Shown here in pieces: positions 52,401 through 64,000 of a stretch of 64,000 bases of DNA. Source of the DNA: Closterium sp. NIES-65 (taxonomy: Eukaryota; Streptophyta; Zygnematophyceae; Desmidiales; Closteriaceae); assembly GCA_948144175.1 (NCBI GenBank), contig CANXME010002063.1, forward strand, positions 124,001-188,000, given 5' to 3'. The translations under genes were made by a program, and so were the position numbers. Positions within the stretch are counted from its first letter, which is position 1; the number at the start of each line of letters is the position of its first letter. Below the pieces are notes generated by a model. That model saw only the letters and a list, made by a program, of their open reading frames with translations. It was not told where the DNA came from and ran no database searches.

Positions 52401-55172
52401 CACTGTGGGATGAACACACGGTGGGTTCAACACACGGTGGGTGGAACACACGGTGGGTTGAACACATGGTGGGTTGAACATACGGTGGGTTGATCACACG
52501 GTGGGTTGAACATACGGTGGGTTGAACACACGATAGGTTGAGCACACAGTGGGTTGAACACACAGTGCGTTGAACACACGGTGGATGGAACACACGGTGG
52601 GTTGAACACACGGTGGGTTGATCACACGGTGGATTGAACACAAGGTGGGTTGAACACATGGTGGGTTGAACATACGGTGGGTTGAACACACGGTGGGTTG
52701 AACACACAGTGGGTGGAACACACGCTGGGTTGAACACACGGTGGGTTCAAAACACGGTGGGTTCGACACACGGTGAGTTCAACACACGATGCGTTGAACA
52801 CACGGTGGGTGGAACACACGGTGGGTTGAACACACAGTTGGTTGAACACACGATTGGTTGAACACACGGTGGGTTGTACACACGGTGGGTTCAACACACG
52901 ATGGGATTAACACACGGTGGGTTCAACACATGGTGGGTGGAACACACGGTGGGTTGAACACATGGTGGGTTGAACATACGGTGGGTTGATCACACGGTGG
53001 GTTGAACACACGGTGGGTTGAACACACGATAGGTTGAGCACACAGTGGGTTGAACACACGGTGCGTTGAACACACGGTGGGTGGAACACACGGTGGGTTG
53101 AACACATGGTGGGTTGAACATACAGTGGGTTGATCACACGGTGGGTGGAACACACGGTGAGTTGAACACACGGTGGGTTGAACACACGATAGGTTGAACA
53201 CATGGTGGGTTGAACACACGGTGGGTTCAACACACGATGGGTGGAATACACGGTCGGTTGAACACACGGTGGGTGGAACACAAGGTGGGTTAAACACACG
53301 GTGGGTTGAACACACGATGGGTTGATCACACCATGGGTGGAACACACGGTTGGTTGAACACACGGTGGGTTGATCACACGGTGGGTTGAACAAACAGTGG
53401 GTGGAACACACGGTGGGTTGAACACATGGTGGGTTGAACATACGGTGGGTTGATCACACGGTGGGTTGATCACACGGTGGGTTGATCACACGGTGGGTTG
53501 AACACACAGTGGGTTGATTACACGGTGGGTTGAACACACGGTTGGTTGAACACACAGAGGGTTGAACACAGGGTGGGTTGAGCACACGGTGGGTTGAACA
53601 CACGGTGGGTTGAATACACGGTGCGTTGAACACACGGTGGATTGAACACACGGTGCGTTGAACACACGGTGGGTTGCACACAAGGTGGGTTGAACACACA
53701 GTGGGTTGATCACATGGTGCGTGGAACACACGGTGGGTTGAACACATGGTGGGTTGAACACACGAAAGGTTGAACACACGGTGGGTTGATCACACGGTGG
53801 GTTGAACATACGGTGGGTTGATCACACGGTGGGTGGAACACACGGTGGGTTGAACACACGGTGGGTTCAACACACGGTGGGTTCAACACACGGTGGGTTC
53901 AACACACGGTGGGTGGAACACACGGTGGGTTGAACACATGGTGGGTTGAACATACGGTGGGTTGAACACACGGTGGGTGGAACACACAGTGGGTTGAACA
54001 CACAGTGGGTTGAACACACGATAGGTTGAACATACGGTGGGTTGAACACACGGTGGGTTGATCACACGGTGGGTTGAACACACGGTGGGTTTAAGACACG
54101 GTGGGTTGAACACACGGTGCATAGAACATTCGGTGGGTGAAACACACGGTGGGTTGAACACACGGTGGGTTCAAAACACGGTGGGTTCAACATACGATGC
54201 GTTGAACACACGGTGGGTGGAACACATGGTGGGTTGAACACACGGTGGGTTGAACACACGATAGGTTGAACACACGGAGGGTTGAACACACGGTGGGTTC
54301 AACACACGGTGGGTTGAACACACGGTGGGTTCAACACACGATGGGTGGAATACACGGTGGGTTGAACACACAGTGCGTTGAACATACGGTGGGTTGATCA
54401 CACGGTGGGTGGAACACACGGTGGGTTGAACAAACGGTGGGTGGAACACACGGTGGGTTCAACACACGGTGGGTTGAACACACGGTGGGTTGATCTCACC
54501 GTGGGTGGAACACACGGTGGGTTCAACACACGGTGGGTTGATCACACGGTGGGTTGAACACACGGTGGGTGGAACACACGGTGGGTTGAACACATGGTGG
54601 GTTGAACATACGGTGGGTTGATTACACGGTGGGTTGAACACACGGTGGGTTGAACACACGGAGGGTTGAACACAGGGTGGGTTGAACACACGGTGGGCTG
54701 AACACACGGTGGGTTGAACACACGGTGCGTTGAACACACGGTGGGTTCTAAGACACGGTGCGTTGAACACACGGTGGGTTGCACACAAGGTGGGTTGAAC
54801 ACACAGTGGGTTGATCACATGGTGCGTGGAACACACGGTGGGTTGAACACATGGTGAGTTGAACACACGGTGGGCTGAACACACGGTGGGTTGAACACAC
54901 GGTGCGTTGAACACACGGTGGGTTGAAGACACGGTGCATTGAACACACGGTGGGTTGCACACAAGGTGGGTTGAACACACAGTGGGTTGATCACATGGTG
55001 CGTGGAACACACGGTGGGTTGAACACATGGTGGGTTGAACATACGGTGGGTTGAACACACAGTGGGTGGAACACACAGTGGGTTGAACACACAGTGGGTT
55101 GAACACACGATAGGTTGAACATACGGTGGGTTGAACACACGGTGGGTTGATCACACGGTGGGTTGAACACAC

Positions 55173-58100
55173 GGTGCATAGAACATTCGGTGGTTGAAAC
55201 ACACGTTGGGTTGTACACACAGTGGGTTCAAAACACGTTGGGTTGAACACACGGTGCATAGAACATTCGGTGGTTGAAACACACGTTGGGTTGAACACAC
55301 GGTGGGTTCAAAACACGTTGGGTTGAACACACGGTGGGTTCAACACACGATGCGTTGAACACACGGTGGGTTCAAAACACGGTGGGTTGAACACACGGTG
55401 CATAGAACATTCGGTGGTTGAAACACACGTTGGGTTGAACACACGGTGGGTTCAAAACACGTTGGGTTGAACACACGGTGGGTTCAACACACGATGCGTT
55501 GAACACACGGTGGGTTGAACACACTGAGGGTTCAAAACACGTTGGGTTGAACACACGGTGCGTAGAACATTCGGTGGTTGAAACACACGTTGGGTTGAAC
55601 ACACGGTGGGTTCAAAACACGTTGGGTTGAACACACGGTGGGTTCAACACACGATGCGTTGAACACACGGTGGGTTCAAAACACGGTGGGTTGAACACAC
55701 GGTGCATAGAACATTCGGTGGTTGAAACACACGTTGGGTTGAACACACGGTGGGTTCAAAACACGGTGGGTTGAACACACGGTGCATAGAACATTCGGTG
55801 GTTGAAACACACGTTGGGTTGAACACACGGTGGGTTCAAAACACGTTGGGTTGAACACACGGTGGGTTCAACACACGATGCGTTGAACACACGGTGGGTT
55901 GAACACACGGTGGGTTGATCACACGGTGGGTTGAACACACGGTGCATAGAACATTCGGTGGTTGAAACACACGTTGGGTTGAACACACGGTGGGTTCAAA
56001 ACACGGTGGGTTGAACACACGGTGCATAGAACATTCGGTGGTTGAAACACACGTTGGGTTGAACACACGGTGGGTTCAACACACGATGCGTTGAACACAC
56101 GGTGGGTTGAACACACGGTGGGTTGATCACACGGTGGGTTGAACACACGGTGCATAGAACATTCGGTGGTTGAAACACACGTTGGGTTGAACACACGGTG
56201 GGTTCAAAACACGTTGGGTTGAACACACGGTGGGTTCAACACACGATGCGTTGAATACACGGTGGGTTCAAAACACGGTGGGTTGAACACACGGTGCATA
56301 GAACATTCGGTGGTTGAAACACACGTTGGGTTGAACACACGGTGCATAGAACATTCGGTGGTTGAAACACACGTTGGGTTGAACACACGGTGGGTTCAAA
56401 ACACGTTGGGTTGAACACACGGTGGGTTCAACACACGATGCGTTGAACATACGGTGGGTTGAACACACGGTGGGTTGATCACACGGTGGGTTGAACACAC
56501 GGTGCATAGAACATTCGGTGGTTGAAACACACGTTGGGTTGAACACACGGTGGGTTCAAAACACGTTGGGTTGAACACACGGTGCATAGAACATTCGGTG
56601 GTTGAAACACACGTTGGGTTGAACACACGGTGGGTTCAAAACACGTTGGGTTGAACACACGGTGGGTTCAACACACGATGCGTTGAACACACGGTGGGTT
56701 GAACACACTGAGGGTTCAAAACACGTTGGGTTGAACACACGGTGCGTAGAACATTCGGTGGTTGAAACACACGTTGGGTTGAACACACGGTGGGTTCAAA
56801 ACACGTTGGGTTGAACACACGGTGGGTTCAACACACGATGCGTTGAACACACGGTGGGTTCAAAACACGGTGGGTTGAACACACGGTGCATAGAACATTC
56901 GGTGGTTGAAACACACGTTGGGTTGAACACACGGTGGGTTCAAAACACGGTGGGTTGAACACATGGTGCATAGAACATTCGGTGGTTGAAACACACGTTG
57001 GGTTGAACACACGGTGGGTTCAAAACACGTTGGGTTGAACACACGGTGGGTTCAACACACGATGCGTTGAACACACGGTGGGTTGAACACACGGTGGGTT
57101 GATCACACGGTGGGTTGAACACACGGTGCATAGAACATTCGGTGGTTGAAACACACGTTGGGTTGAACACACGGTGGGTTCAAAACACGGTGGGTTGAAC
57201 ACACGGTGCATAGAACATTCGGTGGTTGAAACACACGTTGGGTTGAACACACGGTGGGTTCAACACACGATGCGTTGAACACACGGTGGGTTGAACACAC
57301 GGTGGGTTGATCACACGGTGGGTTGAACACACGGTGCATAGAACATTCGGTGGTTGAAACACACGTTGGGTTGAACACACGGTGGGTTCAAAACACGTTG
57401 GGTTGAACACACGGTGGGTTCAACACACGATGCGTTGAACACACGGTGGGTTCAAAACACGGTGGGTTGAACACACGGTGCATAGAACATTCGGTGGTTG
57501 AAACACACGTTGGGTTGAACACACGGTGGGTTCAAAACACGGTGGGTTGAACACACGGTGCATAGAACATTCGGTGGTTGAAACACACGTTGGGTTGAAC
57601 ACACGGTGGGTTCAAAACACGTTGGGTTGAACACACGGTGGGTTCAACACACGATGCGTTGAACATACGGTGGGTTGAACACACGGTGGGTTGATCACAC
57701 GGTGGGTTGAACACACGGTGCATAGAACATTCGGTGGTTGAAACACACGTTGGGTTGAACACACGGTGGGTTCAAAACACGTTGGGTTGAACACACGGTG
57801 CATAGAACATTCGGTGGTTGAAACACACGTTGGGTTGAACACACGGTGGGTTCAAAACACGTTGGGTTGAACACACGGTGGGTTCAACACACGATGCGTT
57901 GAACACACGGTGGGTTCAAAACACGGTGGGTTGAACACACGGTGCATAGAACATTCGGTGGTTGAAACACACGTTGGGTTGAACACACGGTGGGTTCAAA
58001 ACACGTTGGGTTGAACACACGGTGGGTTCAACACACGATGCGTTGAACACACGGTGGGTTGAACACACTGTGGGTTCAAAACACGTTGGGTTGAACACAC

Positions 58101-61100
58101 GGTGCATAGAACATTCGGTGGTTGAAACACACGTTGGGTTGAACACACGGTGGGTTCAAAACACGTTGGGTTGAACACACGGTGGGTTCAACACACGATG
58201 CGTTGAACACACGGTGGGTTCAAAACACGGTGGTTTGAACACACGGTGCATAGAACATTCGGTGGTTGAAACACACGTTGGGTTGAACACACGGTGGGTT
58301 CAAAACACGGTGGGTTGAACACACGGTGCATAGAACATTCGGTGGTTGAAACACACGTTGGGTTGAACACACGGTGGGTTCAAAACACGTTGGGTTGAAC
58401 ACACGGTGGGTTCAACACACGATGCGTTGAACACACGGTGGGTTCAAAACACGGTGGGTTGAACACACGGTGCATAGAACATTCGGTGGTTGAAACACAC
58501 GTTGGGTTGAACACACGGTGGGTTCAAAACACGTTGGGTTGAACACACGGTGCATAGAACATTCGGTGGTTGAAACACACGTTGGGTTGAACACACGGTG
58601 GGTTCAAAACACGTTGGGTTGAACACACGGTGGGTTCAACACACGATGCGTTGAACACACGGTGGGTTGAACACACTGTGGGTTCAAAACACGTTGGGTT
58701 GAACACACGGTGCATAGAACATTCGGTGGTTGAAACACACGTTGGGTTGAACACACGGTGGGTTCAAAACACGTTGGGTTGAACACACGGTGGGTTCAAC
58801 ACACGATGCGTTGAACACACGGTGGGTTCAAAACACGGTGGGTTGAACACACGGTGCATAGAACATTCGGTGGTTGAAACACACGTTGGGTTGAACACGC
58901 GGTGGGTTCAAAACACGGTGGGTTGAACACACGGTGCATAGAACATTCGGTGGTTGAAACACACGTTGGGTTGAACACACGGTGGGTTCAAAACACGGTG
59001 GGTTGAACACACGGTGCATAGAACATTCGGTGGTTGAAACACACGTTGGGTTGAACACACGGTGGGTTCAAAACACGTTGGGTTGAACACACGGTGGGTT
59101 CAACACACGATGCGTTGAACACACGGTGGGTTCAAAACACGGTGGGTTGAACACACGGTGCATAGAACATTCGGTGGTTGAAACACACGTTGGGTTGAAC
59201 ACACGGTGGGTTCAAAACACGGTGGGTTGAACACACGGTGCATAGAACATTCGGTGGTTGAAACACACGTTGGGTTGAACACACGGTGGGTTCAAAACAC
59301 GTTGGGTTGAACACACGGTGGGTTCAACACACGATGCGTTGAACACACGGTGGGTTGAACACACTGTGGGTTCAAAACACGTTGGGTTGAACACACGGTG
59401 CATAGAACATTCGGTGGTTGAAACACACGTTGGGTTGAACACACGGTGGGTTCAAAACACGTTGGGTTGAACACACGGTGGGCTCAACACACGATGCGTT
59501 GAACACACGGTGGGTTCAAAACACGGTGGGTTGAACACACGGTGCATAGAACATTCGGTGGTTGAAACACACGTTGGGTTGAACACACGGTGGGTTCAAA
59601 ACACGGTGGGTTGAACACACGGTGCATAGAACATTCGGTGGTTGAAACACACGTTGGGTTGAACACACGGTGGGTTCAAAACACGTTGGGTTGAACACAC
59701 GGTGGGTTCAACACACGATGCGTTGAACACACGGTGGGTTCAAAACACGGTGGGTTGAACACACGGTGCATAGAACATTCGGTGGTTGAAACACACGTTG
59801 GGTTGAACACACGGTGGGTTCAAAACACGGTGGGTTGAACACACGGTGCATAGAACATTCGGTGGTTGAAACACACGTTGGGTTGAACACACGGTGGGTT
59901 CAAAACACGTTGGGTTGAACACACGGTGGGTTCAACACACGATGCGTTGAACACACGGTGGGTTGAACACACTGTGGGTTCAAAACACGTTGGGTTGAAC
60001 ACACGGTGCATAGAACATTCGGTGGTTGAAACACACGTTGGGTTGAACACACGGTGGGTTCAAAACACGTTGGGTTGAACACACGGTGGGTTCAACACAC
60101 GATGCGTTGAACACACGGTGGGTTCAAAACACGGTGGGTTGAACACACGGTGCATAGAACATTCGGTGGTTGAAACACACGTTGGGTTGAACACACGGTG
60201 GGTTCAAAACACGGTGGGTTGAACACACGGTGCATAGAACATTCGGTGGTTGAAACACACGTTGGGTTGAACACACGGTGGGTTCAAAACACGTTGGGTT
60301 GAACACACGGTGGGTTCAACACACGATGCGTTGAACACACGGTGGGTTGAACACACGGTGCATAGAACATTCGGTGGTTGAAACACACGTTGGGTTGAAC
60401 ACACGGTGGGTTCAAAACACGTTGGGTTGAACACACGGTGCATAGAACATTCGGTGGTTGAAACACACGTTGGGTTGAACACACGGTGGGTTCAAAACAC
60501 GTTGGGTTGAACACACGGTGGGTTCAACACACGATGCGTTGAACACACGGTGGGTTCAAAACACGGTGGGTTGAACACACGGTGCATAGAACATTCGGTG
60601 GTTGAAACACACGTTGGGTTGAACACACGGTGGGTTCAAAACACGTTGGGTTGAACACACGGTGGGTTCAACACACGATGCGTTGAACACACGGTGGGTT
60701 GAACACACTGTGGGTTCAAAACACGTTGGGTTGAACACACGGTGCATAGAACATTCGGTGGTTGAAACACACGTTGGGTTGAACACACGGTGGGTTCAAA
60801 ACACGTTGGGTTGAACACACGGTGGGTTCAAAACACGGTGGGTTGAACACACGGTGCATAGAACATTCGGTGGTTGAAACACACGTTGGGTTGAACACAC
60901 GGTGGGTTCAAAACACGGTGGGTTGAACACACGGTGCATAGAACATTCGGTGGTTGAAACACACGTTGGGTTGAACACACGGTGGGTTCAAAACACGGTG
61001 GGTTGAACACACGGTGCATAGAACATTCAGTGGTTGAAACACACGTTGGGTTGAACACACGGTGGGTTCAAAACACGTTGGGTTGAACACACGGTGCATA

Positions 61101-61420
61101 GAACATTCGGTGGTTGAAACACACGTTGGGTTGAACACACGGTGGGTTCAAAACACGTTGGGTTGAACACACGGTGCATAGAACATTCGGTGGTTGAAAC
61201 ACACGTTGGGTTGAACACACGGTGGGTTCAAAACACATTGGGTTGAACACACGGTGGGTTCAACACACGATGCGTTGAACACACGGTGGGTTCAAAACAC
61301 GGTGGGTTGAACACACGGTGCATAGAACATTCGGTGGTTGAAACACACGTTGGGTTGAACACACGGTGGGTTCAAAACACGGTGGGTTGAACACACGGTG
61401 CATAGAACATTCGGTGGTTG
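55173..61420 (+). repeat. 80-bp five-unit HOR, about 54 copies
   Basis: The cassette is five 16-bp units: GGTGCATAGAACATTC, GGTGGTTGAAACACAC, GTTGGGTTGAACACAC, GGTGGGTTCAAAACAC and a GGTGGG or GTTGGG canonical unit. I count about 54 occurrences of the CATAGAACATTC unit (two read CGTAGAACATTC). Cassettes are joined directly or separated by short sets containing ACACGATGCG. A larger duplication is nested inside: roughly 55,372-56,226 recurs at 56,556-57,410, offset 1,184 bp, including the rare ACACTGAGGG and CGTAGAAC variants. Confidence 0.95.
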
Positions 61421-63651
61421 AAACACACGTTGGGTTGAACACACGGTGGGTTCAAAACACGTTGGGTTGAACACACGGTGGGTTCAACACACGATGCGTT
61501 GAACACACGGTGGGTTGAACACACTGTGGGTTGAACACATGGTGGGTTGAACACACGGTGGGTGGAACACACGGTGGGTTGAACACATGGTGGGTTGAAC
61601 ATGCGGTGGGTTGATCACACGGTGGGTTGATCACACCGTGGGTTGATCACTGGGTGGGTTGAACACACGGTGGGTTGATTACACGGTGGGTTGAACACAC
61701 GGTGGGTTGAACACACGGTGGGTTGAACACACGGTGGGTTGAACACACGGTGCGTTGAACACACGGTGGGTTGAACACACGGTGCGTTGAACACACGGTG
61801 GGTTAAACACAAGGTGGGTTGAACACACAGTGGGTTGATCACATGGTGGGTGGAACACACGGTGGGTTGAACACATGGTGGGTTGAACCAACGATGGGTT
61901 GAACATACGGTGGGTTGATCACACGGTGGGTTGAACACACGGTAGGTTTAAGACACGGTGGGTTGAACACACGGTGCATTGAACATTCGGTGGGTGGAAC
62001 ACACCGTGGGTTGAACACACGGTGGGTTCAAAACACGGTGGGTTCAACACACGGTGGGTTCAACACACGATGCGTTGAACACACGGTGGGTGGAACACAC
62101 GGTGGGTAGAACACACGGTGGGTTGAACACACGATAGGTTGAACACACAGTGGGTGGAACACACAGTGCGTTGAACATACGGTGGGTTGATCACACGGTG
62201 GGTGGAACACACGGTGGGTTGATCACACGGTGGGTTGAACACACGATAGGTTGAGCACACGGTGGGTTGAACACACGGTGCGTTGAACACACGGTGGGTG
62301 GAACACACGGTGGGTTGAACACATGGTGGGTTGAACACACGGTGGGTTGATCACACCGTGGGTGGAACACACGGTGGGTTGAACACACGGTGGGTTGATC
62401 ACACGGTGGGTTGAACACACGGTGGGTGGAACACACGGTGGGTTGAACACATGGTGGGTTGAACATACGGTGGGTTGATCACACGGTGGGTTGATCACAC
62501 GGTGGGTTGATCACACAGTGGATTGATCATACGGTGGGTTGAACACACGGTGGGTTGAACATACGGTGGGTTGAACACACGGTGGGTTGAACACAAGGTG
62601 GGTTGAACACACGGTGCGTTGAACACACGGTGGGTTGAACACACGGTGCGTTGAACACACGGTGGGTTGAACACAAGGTGGGTTGAACACACGGTGGGTT
62701 GATCACATGGTGGGTGGAACACACAGTGGGTTGAACACACGGTGGGTTGAACACACGATAGGTTGAACACACGGTGGGTTGAACACACGGTGGTTTGAAC
62801 ACACGGTGGGTTGAACAAACGGTAGTTTGAAAACATGGTGGGTTGAACACACGATGCGTTGAACACACGGTGGGTGGAACACCCGGTGGGTTGAACACAC
62901 AGTGGGTTGAACACACGGTGGGTTGATCACACGGTGGGTGGAACACATGGTGGGTTGAACACACGGTGGGTTCATCTCACGGTGGGTTCAACTCACGGTG
63001 CGTTGAACACACGGTGGGTTCATCTCACGGTGGGTTCAACTCACGGTGCGTTGAACACACGGTGGGTGGAACACATGGTGGGTTGAACACACAGTGGGTT
63101 GAACACACGGTGGGTTCAACTCACGGTGCGTTGAACACATGGTGGGTGGAACACATGGTGGCTTGAACACACGGTGGTTTGAACACACGGTAGGTTCAAA
63201 ACATGGTGGGTTGAACACACGGTGCATTGACCACACGGTGGGTGGAACACACGGTGGGTGGAACACACGGTGGGTTGAACACACAGTGGGTTGAACGCAT
63301 GGTGGGTTGAACACACAGTGGGTTGAACACACAGTGGGTGGAACGCACGGTGGGTTGAACATACGGTGGGTGGAACACACGGTGGGTTGAACACAGGGTG
63401 GGTTGAACACACGGTGGGTTGATCACACGGTGGGTGGAACACACGGTGGGTTGAACACACGATAGGTTGAACACACGGTGGGTTGAACATACGGTGGGTT
63501 GAACACACGGTGGGTTGAACACACGGTGGGTTCAAGACACGGTGGGTTCAACACACGATGCGTTGAACACACGGTGGGTGAAACATACGGTGGGTTGAAC
63601 ACACGGTGGGTTGAACACACAGTGGGTAGATCACACGGTGGGTTGATCACA

Positions 63652-63667
63652 CCGTGTGTTCAACACA
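63652..63667 (-). repeat. Single inverted satellite unit (mirror copy)
   Basis: CCGTGTGTTCAACACA lies within the + orientation array, followed by GGTTGAACATAC. It mirrors 22,407-22,422 exactly on the inverted-duplication axis (coordinate sum 86,074). Confidence 0.8.
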
Positions 63668-64000
63668 GGTTGAACATACAGTGGGTGGAACAGACGGTGC
63701 GTTGAACACACAGTGGGTGGAACACACGGTGGGTTGAACATACGGTGGGCTGATCACACAATGGGTTGAGCACAGGGTGGGTTCAACACACGGTGCGTTG
63801 AACACACGGTGGGTGGAAGACACCGTGGGTTGAACACAAGGTGGGTTGAACACACGGTAGGTTGAACACACGGTGGGTTGAACACAAGGTGGGTTGAACA
63901 CACGGTGGGTTGAACATACGGTGGGTTGAACACACGGTGCATTGAACACACGGTGGGTTGAACACATGGTGGGTTGAACACACGGTGGGTTGATCACACG

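Larger units (their letters stand above)
49950..63997 (+). repeat. Right arm of the large inverted duplication, with expansion
   Basis: This is the inverted counterpart of 22.1-29.4 kb (see anchor pairs there). It is about 7.1 kb longer between the anchors 53,473 and 62,498 than the left arm is between 23,528 and 25,416. Most of the excess is the 80-bp HOR block. A private micro-inverted unit at 63,652-63,667 matches the one at 22,407-22,422 exactly in position, which supports descent from one event. Confidence 0.85.
49453..64000 (+). repeat. 16-bp satellite array, segment 3 (G-rich strand on top)
   Basis: Array back in the GGTGGGTTGAACACAC orientation, running to the end of the window. Variant order shows that 49.9-55 kb and 61.5-64.0 kb are an inverted copy of 22.1-29.4 kb. 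Between them lies an expanded 80-bp HOR block. No gene or spacer is seen, and the array evidently continues beyond the window. Confidence 0.98.

Noticed and set aside
1245..63705. Recurring 67-codon frames on the G-rich strand (VGSTHGGFNSRCVEHTVGG type) at 1,245, 2,028, 3,789, 4,973, 9,090, 10,082, 11,090 and elsewhere
   Set aside because: They exist because runs of TTCAAC-core units remove the TGA normally present once per 48 bp. They track HOR copies, not coding constraint.
1..64000. CRISPR array
   Set aside because: Direct repeats of 16 bp with no unique spacers between them, no cas genes, and eukaryotic retroelement context.
1..64000. Telomeric repeat
   Set aside because: The G-rich strand GGTGGGTTGAACACAC does not match TTTAGGG or TTAGGG types, and orientation switches twice within the window, unlike a chromosome end.
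1..64000. G-quadruplex array on the G-rich strand
   Set aside because: Each unit has only GGTGGG, and GGG runs are 13 nt apart, too far for a canonical quadruplex; two-tetrad forms are possible but unsupported.

Overview
The window is almost entirely one eukaryotic satellite array: about 61.4 kb built from a 16-bp unit, GGTGGGTTGAACACAC, repeated roughly 3,800 times. It is interrupted once, by a 2.6-kb fragment of a Ty1/copia-type LTR retrotransposon at about 46,291-48,912. I see no host protein-coding gene, RNA gene or CRISPR array. The long open frames in the array are a by-product of the repeat: 16 is not a multiple of 3, and the C-rich strand of the unit has no stop in any frame, so it reads as an endless 16-residue cycle (VCSTHRVFNPPCVQPT). 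The open strand changes sides exactly where the array changes orientation.

Organism. The copia PBS/LTR arrangement, a plant-type initiator-Met tRNA primer site and a very GC-rich Gag-Pol fragment point to a green-lineage eukaryote. From memory, the protease to pre-integrase segment most resembles copia proteins of streptophyte algae such as the desmid Closterium. That is inference; no search was run.

Layout. (1) 1-19,145: G-rich strand on top. It holds several higher-order repeat (HOR) families: 1.76/1.18 kb (2,028-6,000), 448 bp (7,561-8,520), 992/1008 bp (9,090-12,000) and a very regular 852-bp family (12,065-17,950). (2) 19,146-49,452: opposite orientation. It has a looser part (19-34 kb), a composite HOR with 0.9-2.6 kb spacing (33.9-46.3 kb), the retrotransposon fragment, and a 0.5-kb tail of array. 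(3) 49,453-64,000: original orientation again. It is an inverted, collinear copy of 22.1-29.4 kb, interrupted by a 6.2-kb block (55.2-61.4 kb) in which an 80-bp five-unit cassette has been amplified to about 54 copies.

The retrotransposon lies on the minus strand. It keeps a 131-bp LTR, a primer-binding site, a structured GC-rich leader and a polyprotein piece (protease DSGA motif, pre-integrase domain). It ends at the array before the integrase core, so integrase, reverse transcriptase, RNase H and the second LTR are missing. The array phase is not continuous across it.

The interest is structural: nested amplification, large and small inversions, a unit that is itself an imperfect palindrome, and apparent CpG decay at the one CpG in each unit. 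A heterochromatic or centromere-type satellite is a reasonable hypothesis, but the sequence alone does not prove it.
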